Assembly (NCBI GenBank): GCA_019914945.1
Contig: CM034109.1
Coordinates: 1,984,001 to 2,048,000 of the forward strand
DNA: 64,000 bases
Reading direction: 5' to 3'
Origin: Typha latifolia
Taxonomy: Eukaryota; Streptophyta; Magnoliopsida; Poales; Typhaceae
The translations under genes were made by a program, and so were the position numbers. This document shows positions 38,191 to 51,584 of this stretch, one piece after another. Numbering within the stretch: the first letter of the stretch is position 1; each line of letters opens with the position of its first letter. The notes under the pieces are model-generated. The model searched no databases. It was not told where the DNA came from and saw only the letters and a program-made list of their open reading frames with translations.

Positions 38191-39769
38191 TAGAGGTGAA
38201 AATGGGTCTATTTAAGACCGACCCGACTCGTAAATTGATCCGGATTTGGATAAAAAAAAAGCCTATTCGATTCGGATCCGAATATGGATATGGATAGGCT
38301 TTTAGTTAAATATCTGGATTCGAATACGAATAGTCTTTCTAGAAAAAGTCCAAATAAGGATATAGGTATAATTAATGTATTTAGATTCAGATCCGAATAA
38401 CAAATATCCGATTAACCTCTAATATAAATAACTCATAACCCGTTACCCAACCCTTGGCTCACCGATTCTAGCCTAACTCTTTTTATCACTTTCCCACATC
38501 GATAGCCACATCAATCGAAATCCCTCATCACCATCAGTCGATCACCATCTTTAACTCCTCCGACGAATCACCGTCTTCAACTTCTCTATTGGCATCGCAT
38601 TCTTCAACTCCTCCTCGGTCGGCATCATTGTCTTCAACTCCTCCTCCGTTGGCATCACCGCCTTCAACTCCTCCGTCGCTATCACTTCTCTGGATCACCA
38701 CTTGTATGATTGCTTCCAACTTAATGCAATTTACATTTGTAGCTTAATTATTAAGTCAATAGCTTGATTCTAGTCTACCTCTAGTTTCAAAGCAAAAGAC
38801 ATATCTTCAGATCCCCTCGCGTTGCCATCTCTACTCCTTTGCCTTGTTGTGATCTTATTTTGAATTATTAATTCATAAATTTTTACATGATGCCTTCATA
38901 GCTTGTTAATATCCAGGTTGGCAAGCATAGATGCCTTCATAGTTCATGCTCATTAGAGAGAAACAAGAAAGCCATAGCATATCACCGTGCTTTTTTTCTC
39001 TCTTCTTATTTTGCTTAATTTTCATATATTTAGATATGGTTATTCTTTCAATGGGTAAATTTGGGTCAAGGTTAACAATTATAAGAGTGCTACTTTGCTG
39101 TGCTTAATCATAATATAAAAAGCCGATCGATTTTGCGCAATTCTTTATTCTTGATATCGAGCTTTTATGTTCTTACTAAATGAATCTTTATTGATTCGAA
39201 AATGATAATATTTAGTGCACTTGATTACTCTCGAGCAAATTTATTTTTACATGAGGAATGGAATGGCTTTGGATTGCAAATTTATTTTTATCATGCCTAT
39301 GTTGATGTGAATTTATTTTTGCTCAGACTTATCATTTGATATCACGTATTGCTATATCTATTACATATTGTTATTCTATTTATAGTTCTTTACCCTTTTT
39401 TTCTTATAGTTGTCTTTCAATGAAAATTCCAATCATCAGTAAGATTCTTTCTTAGTAGTTGTCTTTCAAGAATGAATATGACATTGAAACATATATGAGA
39501 TATGTCTAAGTTGAAATGCTATAATCCGTTTATAACTCGACACGTATCCATTTAATATCCGATCTATAAGAAGATTATCAGGTTCGTGTCTGAAAACTAT
39601 CCGATTCGTATCTGAAAACTATCTGATCCGTATCCAAAAATTATCCGTATTCTTAGGATATAGTTTTAATTTTTGCTACTCGTCAAATATTCATATCTGA
39701 ATTCGTACCCGAATAAAAAATATGGATCCGGTTGTGGGTTGAGCACTCTCCAATCTATTTTTATCCCTA
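38191..39769. mobile_element. hAT-type non-autonomous DNA transposon, left copy
   Basis: The terminal inverted repeats TAGAGGTGAAAA and TTTTTATCCCTA are flanked by the perfect 8-bp duplication GTAGAAAT (38183-38190 and 39770-39777), the hallmark of hAT elements. Subterminal regions are packed with CGGATCCGAATAT-type words in both orientations, as in many plant hAT relatives. There is no transposase frame. The interior carries a 30-bp minisatellite (38547-38692) and otherwise AT-rich filler, possibly captured host DNA. It inserted in or beside a LINE remnant that continues on its right side. Confidence 0.88.
38547..38692. repeat. 30-bp minisatellite inside the hAT element
   Basis: Five diverged head-to-tail copies of a 30-base unit (CTTCAACTCCTCC core followed by GTCGGCATCA) are present. 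The unit is a multiple of three, so the minus strand reads as repeats of glycine, aspartate and glutamate (GGVE-DAN pattern). That frame is only 61 residues long and lacks the marks of a gene. Confidence 0.75.
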
Positions 39770-41150
39770 GTAGAAATACAAATGATTTTATTTAGAGTGA
39801 AGGCTCCTTGGGTGGAATGGAGACTCTCATTGTATGTTATAATATTAGGGTGAGTCAATGGATCATCTTTTTTAGAGATGCAAGTTTAAGGGGTAATTGT
39901 TGAGGCAAATGGAAAAAAAAACACCTAGGGAAATTAAGAAACACATTAATCATGTGAAGGATTGGTTTTGGCTGGACCTATAGCTAGAAAAAGATAGGAA
40001 AAAATGGTGGTTAATTTGGTTAAGTATTTTTATGTGGAGTCTATGGTTGGAGAGAAATAATAGAATTTTTAATAATTGTACTTGAACTTGTGAAGCTCTT
40101 TCATATAAAGTGATTGCTTTCTCTATTACGTAGGGATCCAAGGCAAGAAGTCAGTAAAGAAGGCTCGCCGATTGACTTAGAGGCTCCAAATCGTAGACTT
40201 AGAAGAAGACTGATAATGGAGCTAAGCAGCGCCTTCTAGATTTCTTTTGTTTCATGCTGATTGATTTTTGTGGTTATTAGAAGTATATGTTATTGATAAC
40301 TATGGTGATTTTTTTTATGATATTGGATAACTAAGTAATATATTAATCGATGTTTGTAAGTGCTTGATATGATTTATTTTTGGATGGTGTTATTGAGCCT
40401 TTGTTGTGGTCCATATATTATGATAAGTTAGTTATTGTTTTGGTGTGGCTCGGTGAAAGATTATCAATTTTTTAAGTTTTAATAAAATAGGGCTACGAGC
40501 CTATTGGTCAAACAAAAAAAAGAAGAGTGCAGACTCATATGATGAGAATGAATGTATGCATAATTAAACCATGCCCTAAAGTAAAGTAGTCACCATATTG
40601 TGGAGATGAAAAAGATTGTGGAGGCTGAGTTAAAAATAAGGAACTCTATACCAAAGTTAATATTATTGCCAAAGTCAGCTTAATATAAAAATTCTAATAT
40701 GCTCTTTGGAACTTCTTCTAATATGCCCTATAAACCAAAGAAAAAAAATAATAACTAGGAAAACTAACTCTTAAGAAGTTATTTAATATGGTTTCAAGTA
40801 ATCAATTACATTATGAAATTGATAGAATGTTCTACTCTGCTCGGTTACATTTTCATCTTGCTAGAAACTTATATTATGTCAACGCTTATACTTTTATAGC
40901 TAATAATCAAATAGCAAGTTATTTGCTTCTTAGATATAATATATTGAGAAATATATAAATTTTTAATAGGTTAGCATTATGTGTGATGACTAAACAGACA
41001 CACAAAGAATATCTCTTATAAATTTTTTGGTAGTGACTAAAAGTGATATTATATTTTTGAGAGCTATAAACTGTGAATGAGAGTACAAAGATAAATTTTT
41101 TCTTATTAAATAGCTATTTATTTGTTATAAAGAGAATTATACCAAGGTAA
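39770..41150 (+). repeat. left arm of a large inverted duplication
   Basis: Read forward, this segment matches the reverse complement of 43330-46259 in consecutive blocks. These are the LINE 3' end (39778-40525 against 45540-46259), the flank after its poly-A tail (40530-40890 against 45190-45530), and then 40890-41130 against 43345-43620. The order is kept; the right arm is longer only because of an insertion at 43621-45190. Both arms carry a hAT copy at the outer end. Confidence 0.85.
39778..40525 (+). pseudogene. LINE 3' end, left arm of inverted duplication
   Basis: The plus strand carries the end of a LINE reverse transcriptase (zf-RVT region), broken by stops: FRVKAPWVEWRLSL at the start, then KDWFWLDL and MWSLWLERNNRIFN near 39955-40075. 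A 3' untranslated part follows, with TTTTAATAAAATAGGGC and a tail ending CAAACAAAAAAAAG near 40510-40525. An inverted copy lies at 45540-46259. Confidence 0.75.
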
Positions 41151-41159
41151 GATTTTTCT

Positions 41160-43330
41160 TATTCTATATAAGTGAGAGAACTAAGTTCTTAGTCAATTTA
41201 GATTAAAGCCTATTCTAAAATAATTATTCTAATTTTTAATATCAGAAAAAAAAACTAATACCAGTATAAATTATTCTATTATTTAATTTAATACTAGTAT
41301 AAAAAGTAATAATTATATTTAATGTAATATAAAATTGATCTTAAAGTATTAGAGAATATAAATTTGTACTAGAATTAGTGATATTTTATACCAAATGACA
41401 AAGATCCCCTCGATTGGATGTAAAATATTAGTAATAATATATATTTTCATATAATTATAACATTTTTATTATAAATAAGAGCTTAAACTATTTTATATAT
41501 CATATAGCCATGTCGTTCGTGGCAATGCAAATATATAATCATATAGGGCATCTAATGATAACCTATACATATGTATGTGCAAAATAAATTATATTCTAAT
41601 GATAACCTAGGCATAACAATGCATTCAATATTTTAATATATCTATAATTTATATAAAAATTTAATAGCAAAATTACGAGTAATAGATATAAAAAATAATT
41701 AGACAAAGAATACATCAACATTCAACAATTAATATACCAACATGAGATTAGTAAATATTATTACATTCAATATAAGCAGCTCGCTCCTAGCACTAAATTT
41801 TATCAATTATATCCATCAACTATTAAAGTTTACATCAATTTATCAATATTTTACAATTTGCATAAACACCAAAATTGGAGTAATCATAAGTTAATAGTGT
41901 AATTGGCAATGACATTAATCATTCATCTCCATCTAAGTCATTCTCCCTATTGCCTTCATTAATGAATATGTTGGAACTCCAAATCGGATTCATCAAGCGA
42001 GAGGTCAGCAATTTCCAAAATGTTTGTTTCATTGAATAAATCAAATGAATCTCATCTAATATCCCACATTTTCGTCTCTCCTTCAATATACTCGATCAAT
42101 CTTTTAGAGAGAAGAAAAAGTTTATTATTGACAAAAACTAGATATTTTGATCGTTATGGAGTGATCTTATTTTTCTTCATTGAGTGAATAAACAAATGTG
42201 CTCCAATTTCCCTCACAATATGATGATGAACATGGTTGTTTGAGTAACTTGAGTGTTAATTCTGAAGGTTAGATATGAAAACACTATAAATTATCCATGA
42301 CTTATTTGGATCAAAAATATCTTTAACTTTAATGAAGTCATGGTTATCAAAATTCTTTATAGTAGTTGATAAATTGGCACACTCATTATTTATAATTCTC
42401 CTTTCTTTTTTATTTGGAAAAAATCTCTTTAAACACTTGTTTCTCATACGAGAAATTTCTAAGTTCGTGTGTGGAGGAGTGCGGTTTAGATCTTCACTAA
42501 TCTAAGTTGTGCTATAACACCTAGTAAGAAGAGCACAATAATTACATGAATAAAATTATAAACCAAAATGAATAATATCTATGTAATTAATTTTCTTCAA
42601 ATTTACCTTAGATTCAACAAGTGTGCTAAATGATGAAGATGAGTATAACTTTTATTTATCTATCAATTAAAATTTATGCATAATTAAATAGAAAGAGGAT
42701 TTTTTATCTTTCTTTTTCGCCTCATATCTATATATAATTATTTTCACTCTATCAATTATATCATCCCACATCTTATAAATCAAATAGAGACAATGTTTGT
42801 CAATGCTAACAAATTCAGCATCGAATAAATAAGTTTGGTAACAAATAATATATATTCAATTTTGCCCCATCATATATCGTCAAAGACCTTCTCTTTCATA
42901 AATTAATTATATCTTCTGCATCTTCCTCTCTATAAGAATTCTATTTATTAGTAATAACCATCGTTCGTAGGATATGTTTTATAATTTTGAATCTCCTCAA
43001 TATCATAATAATTAAGACAAATAATGTATCTGCAGCAGTAAACAACTTCAAATTTATAGATTCATTGAAAATGGCAAGTCACATAGAGTGTTGCATAATA
43101 AAGTTTTTGATACACATTAGATCTCCTGTCATAATAGATATCTAATTGCCTCATAAAAAATAAGGTCATTCCACTTAGTGTTTTTTAGACACATATATTC
43201 TTTAATACAAGATTGAGTATGGATAAAACATGGTATCCAAAAATATTTGAATACTGAGCCTCTATAAACATACTATTTGACTTACAAATAGAGACATTAT
43301 ATCATATTTTGTGTCACAACCTCTTCAATT
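41160..43330 (-). mobile_element. spacer between the arms, probable decayed transposase
   Basis: AT-rich. From about 41900 the minus strand gives lengthy but broken protein-like text with normal amino-acid variety (longest open piece 42256-42447, 63 residues). A KNTKWNDLIFYEAIRYL-like run near 43140-43190 weakly recalls the RWNSTYLML region of hAT transposases. I cannot assign it firmly. Confidence 0.3.
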
Positions 43331-43620
43331 ACTTTGTTGATAAAGCTAGATATAAAGAATTTACCTTTGTATTCTCATTCATAGTTTATAGCTCTCAAAA
43401 ACATAAGATCACTTTTAGACATTATTAAAAAAATTTATAAGAGATCTTCTTTGTGTGTCTGTCCGGTTATCAAACACAATGCTAACATATTTTTTTTCTC
43501 TATGTACTCTTAATGGATTTTAATAACCTTTTCATATTTGTCCTTTCTCATTGGAGAAGTGTGGTTCTCAATATATTATATCTAAAAGGGCAAATAACTT
43601 ACTATTAGCTATAAAAGTAT

Positions 43621-45190
43621 CAGCTCCCGTTTACTTTAGGAATAACAAAAATCTTTATTCCAAAATACAACCACTTATTCCACAATAATAGCTAAACACC
43701 ATACTAGACATATTCCAGAATATTAACAGTATTTATCAAAATTATATTTTATATCACACACTAATCCAATTACTAATTTACCCTTGATTTGACTACAATC
43801 TCTTCTCACTAACTATATCTTATTATAATTTATCACCCATATCTTATCTCTTTCAAATATCTTATCATAATTCATTACTCACCTCTTCTCTCTCTTAAAT
43901 ATCTTATCAACATCTTATCATAATTTATCACTCTTCTCTACTCTTTCTCATTTCTTATCATATTATTTTATTTTATACTAAATAAATAAAATTTAATTTA
44001 AATAGCATAAATATCAATAATTTAATATTTCATAAACTTGAGCGTATTTTAAAAGGTATTATTATTGTTAAATATTATTTTAATTTATATACTTAAATAT
44101 AAATATAAATATTATAAAATTCTTAATAATATAGTATTTATTTGATATAATATTTTTTATAAATTATCTTATTATTAAAATAAAATATAGTAATAACATC
44201 AAAAATATAATATTAATAAACTAATATTTTATCGAATTAAATATTAAATCATAGATAATATAATATATTTTATATTAAACTATATATGAACCTAATTAAA
44301 TCTTTTTTTCTTTAAATAATAAAATAAGAAATTTTGGAAAAGAATATAATATTATTAGTAATCTCATGTTTCAAAATAAAATAAAACATATGAAAGTGTA
44401 AATATTTTAATGTAATTAATAGTATCACTTTGGAATGATTAATAAAATTTATAATAATAAAATATTATTTTTGACTATAATATATGTAGGATTAAATGTA
44501 AAAAAGATAAATAGAAACTAATATTTTAGAAAATTAAAAATATATTCAAATTGCATTCAAGTATTGCATATTTAGCTCCCTAGCATTATATTGCATTGCA
44601 TATTTATTTCTCTAACATTGTATTGCATATTAATATTATTTTAATTTTATATACTTAAAATATGAATATAAATTTTATAAAATTCTTAATAATATAGTAT
44701 TTAATTGATAGAATATTTTTTTTTCTAAATTACATTATAAAATATAAATCTTAATAAATTAAAATTTTATAAAATTAAAATATATTTAAATTGTATTACA
44801 TTACATATTTATCTCTCTATTATTTTATTGAACCATTGCATATCTATCTCCCTAGCACTGCATATCTAATACCTCAGCCTAGTATTGCATATATAACACC
44901 TTTAGCCTAGCATCCCTTACGTAACTCCAACAATTACATACATAAAATACATTAGTTTATTTACCATATATTCCATCAATCTACTTTAAATCAAATCAAA
45001 GGGCATTTTAGTAATTTTTATTTATTTACTTTCAATTTATATTACATCAAACATAATCATTATACTCTTATTCCAGAATACAAGTAAACATAGAAATAAC
45101 TATTCCTATAATAAAACCATCATTTTAGGTATAACAATTTAGGTTTTGCTATTCTTATTCCTCTCAATTCAATTCTAGATGTGAACAAGG
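43621..45190. mobile_element. DNA transposon inserted in the right arm
   Basis: The edges are defined by comparison with the left arm, which lacks this segment. One end reads CTCCCGTTTACTTTAGGAAT; the reverse complement of the other reads CCTTGTTCACATCTAGAATT and then GAGAGGAATAAG. Both have the form TTGTT/GTTTAC-GGAATAA, as in PIF/Harbinger-like elements. The interior is extremely AT-rich and carries repeated TCATATTATTTTA-like and GCATTGCATATTTAT-like phrases but no protein. A related shorter copy lies at 35860-36240. Confidence 0.5.
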
Positions 45191-45539
45191 CTTAAGAGTT
45201 AACATAATATGAGTTCCTATTAAAATAAAAAGGTAACTCGACAAAGTAGAACATTCTAGCAATTTTCTAATGTAATTGATTATAAGAAACCATATTAAAT
45301 GACTTCACAAGAGTTAGTTTCCCTATTTATTATTATTTTTTTAGTTTATAAGGCATATTAGAAGAAGTTTTAAAGAGCATATTAGAATTTTCATATTAAG
45401 CTAACTTTGGCAATAATAATGACTTTAATATAGAGTTTCTTATTTTTAACTCAGCCTCGACAATATTGTGACTATTTACTTTAGGATATAGCTTAATTCT
45501 GTATCAATTAATTCTCATCACATGAGTCTTCACTCTCTT

Positions 45540-46259
45540 TTTTTTCTGACCAATAGGCCCATGGCCCTATTTTATTGGAACTTAAAAAAGTGGTAAATTT
45601 TTCATCGAGATTAGCTAGACCAAAACAACCAACCTATCACAGTATATGAACCACAACAAAGACCCAACAACACCATCCAAAAACAAAGCATATTAAGCAC
45701 TTACAACCACTGATTAATATACTACTTAGTTATCCGACATCACACAAAAAAAAAATCATAGTTATTAGCAATATATACTTCTAACAACCACAAAAATTAA
45801 CCAGCATGAAACAAAAGAAATCTAGAAGCAGCTGCTCAGCTCCATCATCAGTCCTCTTCTAAATCCATGATTTGGGGCCTCTAAGTCAACCGATGAGCCT
45901 TCTTTACTGCTTCCTCGCCTTAGATCCCTACCTAGTAAAGAAACAAGGCAATCACCTAATGTGAAAAAGCTTCACAAGTTCAAACACAATTATTAAAAAT
46001 TCTATTATTTCTCTTCAACCATAGACTCTACAAAAAGACACTCAACCAAAATAACCACATTTTAGTCCTATCTTTTCTAATGATTAATGTGTTTCTTAAT
46101 TTTCCTAGATTTTTTTTTCAATTGCCTCAACAACTGCCATTTAAATTTGCATCTCAAAAAAAGATAATCCACCGACTCATCTTGAGAGCATAAACATAAT
46201 GAGAGCTTGCATTCCACCCAATGAGCTTTCACTCTAAATAAAATCATTTGTATTTCCAC
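45540..46259 (-). pseudogene. LINE 3' end, right arm of inverted duplication
   Basis: The minus strand reads ILFRVKAHWVECKLSLCLCS followed by QDESVDYLFLRC, the zinc-finger-like zf-RVT signature at the end of plant LINE reverse transcriptase. The 3' untranslated part and tail (complement of TTTTTTTTCTGACCAATAGG) lie near 45540. The 73-residue frame at 46077-46298 spans the LINE/hAT join. Confidence 0.75.
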
Positions 46260-46835
46260 TAGGGGTGAAAAACAGATCGGAGAGTGCTTAATCCACATTT
46301 GAATCCATATTTTTTATTCGGATACGGATTCAAATACAAATGTTTCAGATAGCAAAAATTAAAACCATATCCTAAGAAAATGGATATGGATAATTTTTAG
46401 ATACAGATCGAATAGTTTTCGGATACGGTTCGAATAGTTTTCGAATACAGATTAAATAGTCTTTGAATATATCGGATCTTAAACAGATATGTATTAAGTT
46501 TTAAACGAATTATGGCCTTCCAACTTAGACATATCACATGTATGTTTTCATGTCATATTTATTCTTGAAAGACATTAAGAAAAAGAATCTTACTAATGAT
46601 TGGAACTATCCTTGAAAGACAACTATTAAAAGAAAAGATTAGAGAACTATCAACATAATAATAATATATAATAGCCTAATAGGTATAGCAATACTACCTA
46701 GTGATATCAAATGATAGACTGAGCAAAAATAAATTCAGATCAACATAGGCATGATAAAAATAAATTTGCAATCCACTCCAATCCAGATTGGGTAACGGGT
46801 TGGGTCGATTTTAAACTGACTAGTTTTCACCCCTA
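46260..46835. mobile_element. hAT element, right copy, internally deleted
   Basis: Ends are TAGGGGTGAAAA and TTTTCACCCCTA, the same inverted repeats as at 38191-39769 in opposite orientation, but only 576 bases long because the middle is gone. The flank on the arm side is ATTTCCAC, one change from the complement of the left copy's target duplication (ATTTCTAC). The outer flank is AGTGTATG, which does not match. Homology between the arms therefore stops exactly at the outer hAT terminus. Confidence 0.8.
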
Positions 46836-47070
46836 AGTGTATGGTAGTGCATGTCTATGCAATGCCTAACTATATAGTGCATGACAATGCGTAAGTAGTA
46901 TAAATATTTAACTGACTTGACTATTTTACAAAAAAAAAGAGAGAGAATTTCAACTGTAGCTGTGTGTAATTAAATGATGGGACAATATAGTAATCACGGG
47001 TTATTATTAAATTATTTTTTAAAAGTTTTATATATGAAATAAGATGAAAAAAATGATGAATTACTTTACC

Positions 47071-47450
47071 AAAATAAGTTAAGTTGTTGTTTAGTTACTA
47101 CAACAAAATAATGAGACTTATTCTTAAATAAGGCTATTCATATTCTACAAATAAACATAGCTAAATTGTTTCCTTATATGCACTTGTAATTTTGGCATTC
47201 TTTGGTTACACACAAATGCAAGCATATACAGGTCTACATATACAAACTGTATATACATATAAAATAAGTTAAGTTATTGTTTAGTTACTACAACAAAATA
47301 AGGAGACTTATTCTAAAATAAGGCTATTTATATTCTACAAATAAACAGAGCTAAATTGTTTCGTTATATGCTCTTGTAATTTTGGCATTCGTTGGTTACA
47401 CACAAATGCAAACATATACAGGTCTACATATACAAACTGTATATACATAC
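47071..47450. repeat. 190-bp tandem duplication
   Basis: Two head-to-tail copies of exactly 190 bases (47071-47260 and 47261-47450) start AAAATAAGTTAAGTT and end near CAAACTGTATATACATA. They differ at only about ten positions, so this is a fairly recent duplication. There is no coding content. Confidence 0.95.
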
Positions 47451-50400
47451 AAAAAAAGTATACACATAAAACACAAATAATTAAAATAATTATCTATCAC
47501 AAGCTTTTGATACAATTATCATCAAATAATAGTTACACAACTAAACTAGTCAAATATTTGAACTCCTGCCACAAAGTAATGAGTTCATATGTGTTTGTTA
47601 AAATCTATATCATTCAGTTGCTGGTTTCAAATCCTAAAGGAGTAGAGTTCTGTTAGTTACCTTCACTTTCAGTGTAAAAGCTTCAACAGAAAACTATGAA
47701 AATGAAACATTACAGAACTAATTCACCATAATGAAACTGAATGAAAGAGAAGAATCCAAGTGTCTGACCTCAAACATTTGGGCCAGATGCTTGGAGGTAG
47801 CTGCTGTTGCTGTTGCTACATCTAAAAAGTAAAAAAGTAACCTTTTCTTTGAAACATTATATTTAAAAAATTTCATCCAATAAAGGAAAAAGATTTGATG
47901 CTGCAATATATTTATACACAATTTATTGGAAAATAGACTTCAAGATGATAGTATTCATATCTAAGGAGAACTCCAAGCAATCACTTTTATTTCTTTCATT
48001 TTGGTAATAGATGCATAAAGTAGATAAAAGTAAAACATAGTATTCATGGATAAAAGTGAAGTATGAAAGGAGGCTGCTCATGGGTCATATCTGAACAACA
48101 TTGCAAAAGAATATCTTACGTAAAGAAAAGAAAAAGAAAACAATGATAAAGTGTTTTCTGAATAATAAAGGTAACACATATTATGCAAGTAATGCTTAAA
48201 GAACAGAAGAATTTTAGATTTTTTTTTGTCAAATATCATAATGACAGATTATTTAAATGAGAGTTTTCTAGGTTAAGACGAGTGCATCAAAGGTACATGA
48301 AACTTTTCTAAGATTACAGAAAATGGATGATTGCCAGTACTTCTAACAGGACTTCATCAATAACTAGACTATTGGTCCTTCAATGGAGAAATAAAAAATA
48401 AAGTTGACTCAAAGAAAAAGAAGTTGATTTTCTTCTGGATCAGAAAAATGACTTCAAGGTTACAAGAAGTGGCTATCTAATTAAAGAAGGATACATCTTG
48501 ACAGAACTGTAGTAACAGATTGGGGAATAAGAGAATTATAATGTTGAGCAAATTCTTTCTCAGTTAGCAGCATAACATAATAGAGGAAGGATATCTCATG
48601 GATTTGCATGTCGAAAGGAGTAAAGATATAAGTGCTACATAGTGACTGACATTATCTAGTTAACATAATTAAACAAATATATTATTACTCCACATTTAAC
48701 ACAGTCTCAATACAAAACAAGATATATGAAATAATTAAATATGTCAAGATAAAATTCATGGACCTTTTGTTTCTCAAAGAACAAAAGGAGTTTGACAATT
48801 GACCATTTATTCTTCAAAGAGCAAGAAGATGCAATTAATGATTAGATGAAGGTATAAATGCATTACATAACCCTGTTCCTAAAGAAAAGGGGTCTCCCTG
48901 TACATTAGGATCCCACAAAGGACTTGGCAAAGGTAAGATGTACAAAGGCACCGTAATAGCTGGAGAGGTTGTCTTCCTGACCAGAATATGCAACAAGAAG
49001 GAACCCAAGAAGGAACCCAGTGGAAAGCATTATCATGCCAAAAGGTATTATGCTCTAATGACTATCATATTTCTGAAGAAAGTTTTTCTTCATCAAGTAT
49101 TCTGTGAGAGCCTTATGTTATTTCTCCATGTTCTATAGAAGGTTGGATAGTTTGCCACAAAATAATAAGTTAATAAAACTAACCTAAGAAATGTACAATA
49201 AGTGAACTTAGAAATCCAACAATGAGATGGAAGGAGAAAGGAAGTATCTGATACATCCACCTGCATAACAAGCAAAAAGAACTAAATTTGAACTTTGAAG
49301 GACCTTATTGGAGGAAAATGCAGAAGAAAAGGGGTTCCACCTAGGTGTGCATACCTAAACACACCAGTTAGCTACAAAACTTGTACAGTGAAATACTAAT
49401 ATTGAATTCCATAATAGAGTCCATCTAGCATACTGCTTTCATAACAGACAAAGGATCCATCACACCTCTTGAGAGCCTTTTTATTTCAGGAAGCCTACTT
49501 CTGCTTATGGTAATTCGAGGTAGATTTTCAGTCTTGGAGTACTCGGAACCTTTTACCAATTAGCTACATGTTCTGTTTCTAAGGAATTCAACTAAACAAT
49601 AATATACCTAGAAATGTATTTACACTAATACAAAGTAAAATCAGCAGTTTGTAAAAATATATCTGCATATCAATTTTGTATATCATGGTTATAAAACATC
49701 TGCTAGGATGATGCATGGGCATTATCACTACACTGATGAAATTTCATAGGTACAATAACATATTGCTATAATTAGGAATGACAGATGTTTGTGCATCACC
49801 AAAACTTGTAAATGAAAGATCTTAGGAACATATATTACATAACAAATCTGTTTTTGTTATTTCTTTTTCGACCTATTTCATGACGATAAATGGTAGACAG
49901 TATATATTTAGAGAAAAGAACAACTGAAATACATAGATGTACAAACTATATTGTCTTATCAAAGTAAACCAATTTACGAGCTACAGAATATAAAAGGAAA
50001 AAAATAGTAATCCTATATTTAGGAGATGAAACTAAATCATTAGTTAGAAAAAATAAGTATGTTTAGTTTACGAGATCTTTCCTTTTTTTTATCTTTCATA
50101 AAGAACAAACAAAGCAATTTGAGATGTGATATTGTTGGGAACTAAGGAAAACACACCAAAGGAACGATAACTTTTAAACTGTACATGCAAAGCAGCAATG
50201 GTCAAAGATTGTTGTAGACATATGCAATTTGTCCACAATAGGTAGCCCTACAAAGGGATAACTTTATGACTGTCTCTTCCCTAATGGCAAGAGAGAGGAA
50301 CTATGTGTATATCAATCTCATAATTCCACAGTATGTTACTAGCTGGCTTATATCTACTGATGGTATTAAGGGCCTCCGCTTGTACTTGCTCTCCTATTTG

Positions 50401-51584
50401 TCATAGATGGTGAAGATATATTGTGCTACAGATGCAACATAAAATTATGGCAGCCTAGCTGCACAACTCCTGCTGTCTGACACTTGAACTCATGAATTTT
50501 ATTACTGCATTACTGACAAGTATGAAATCTTTACTTTAATTTTCACAATATGAACTTAATATTATCCTCCAAGCTTCAGTTTGTTTTTTTCTTATATCTA
50601 GATTATTCTTTTACTAATATCGAAGTAGCAAAGCAAGCATGCCAATATATCCAATATTTGAGGCAACAGTCACATTGAGCCGGTTAATTCTTCAAAAGAG
50701 TGACTATGAATGTGATGTAATCACACCTAAATGTCCTCATATATCTAAGTCAATATGCTTAGATAATTGCTGGGAATTGATGAACAAATTTATCCAGGGA
50801 TTAGATTGTAAACTAAATTCAAAACCAATCAAAAAATCCATCAGATATGCAGAAACATCAGACTTAAGAAGAAAATTTACTTCAAATATACACGTTCTAT
50901 AAACATTTATTATTCTCCAAGAAAAAAATCCACCAGCTCATCATTTTATTCAACCTCATCACTATATGGTTTCTACTTTTCAGTTTCAACATACCCATTC
51001 TATTGATGTGCAAGAACTTAAAAGTCTATAGGCATTAGATGGTGCAGGCAAAGGTCTTCTTGATGTCCAGGCCCTGGGCGGGAGCCTAGGCAGATGCCCA
51101 AAAATCAAGATGGGTACAAATATAAGTAAACCATTGTTAAACCAAAGGTTGAAAAAGTAAATTAACGAATTTCTACTAAGAACAATAATAAGCCATTAGA
51201 ATCCACGAATCAAGTAATACCTATAACAAGTTTGAATATCAAGGTAAACCTACATACTAAAATACGAGAATGTTTACTAAAGAGGACACCTAGGTAAAAC
51301 GAAGCAGAGCCCAAGGGTACTCCGTTTAAATGATATCTATACAGGATAAGTTTGCTTAAGTCACTCTCAAGCTCATCAGTTTTTTTATTGACCTGGACAA
51401 AAGCATCTTCTAAAAAGCATTTCCACCTCTTTCCATTTATGTACATTGGACAATAACAACTCCTAAGTTGGTGGTCATGTATATCAGATTGCAGCATCAT
51501 GACACTTCCATATAGCATGTTGTTTTTTTTGGTTTTGAGGGCTTACATATAACTCATGGCACCAAATGAGAGTACATTAACAGC
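47451..51584. other. 4.1-kb gene-free stretch beyond HsfA5
   Basis: The part next to 51584 is probably the 3' untranslated region of HsfA5. The rest is of ordinary AT-rich composition with short frames only (for example 48938-49138, 50639-50902, 51210-51518), none resembling a known family. A GC-rich patch near 51060-51100 containing GGCGGGAGCCTAGGC may be a small transposon end. Confidence 0.4.

Larger units (their letters stand above)
43330..46259 (-). repeat. right arm of the large inverted duplication
   Basis: This is the inverted copy of 39770-41150, with shared text such as GTGTGTCTGT (left: ACAGACACACAAAGAA) and AGCTATAAAAGTAT. It is interrupted at 43621-45190 by a DNA transposon absent from the left arm, so that insertion is younger than the duplication. 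Mismatches are scattered throughout, so the duplication is old. Confidence 0.85.

Noticed and set aside
51210..51518. 102-residue minus-strand frame just downstream of HsfA5
   Set aside because: No family resemblance or splice link to HsfA5; the HsfA5 stop at 51585 gives a complete protein, so this is most likely its 3' untranslated region.
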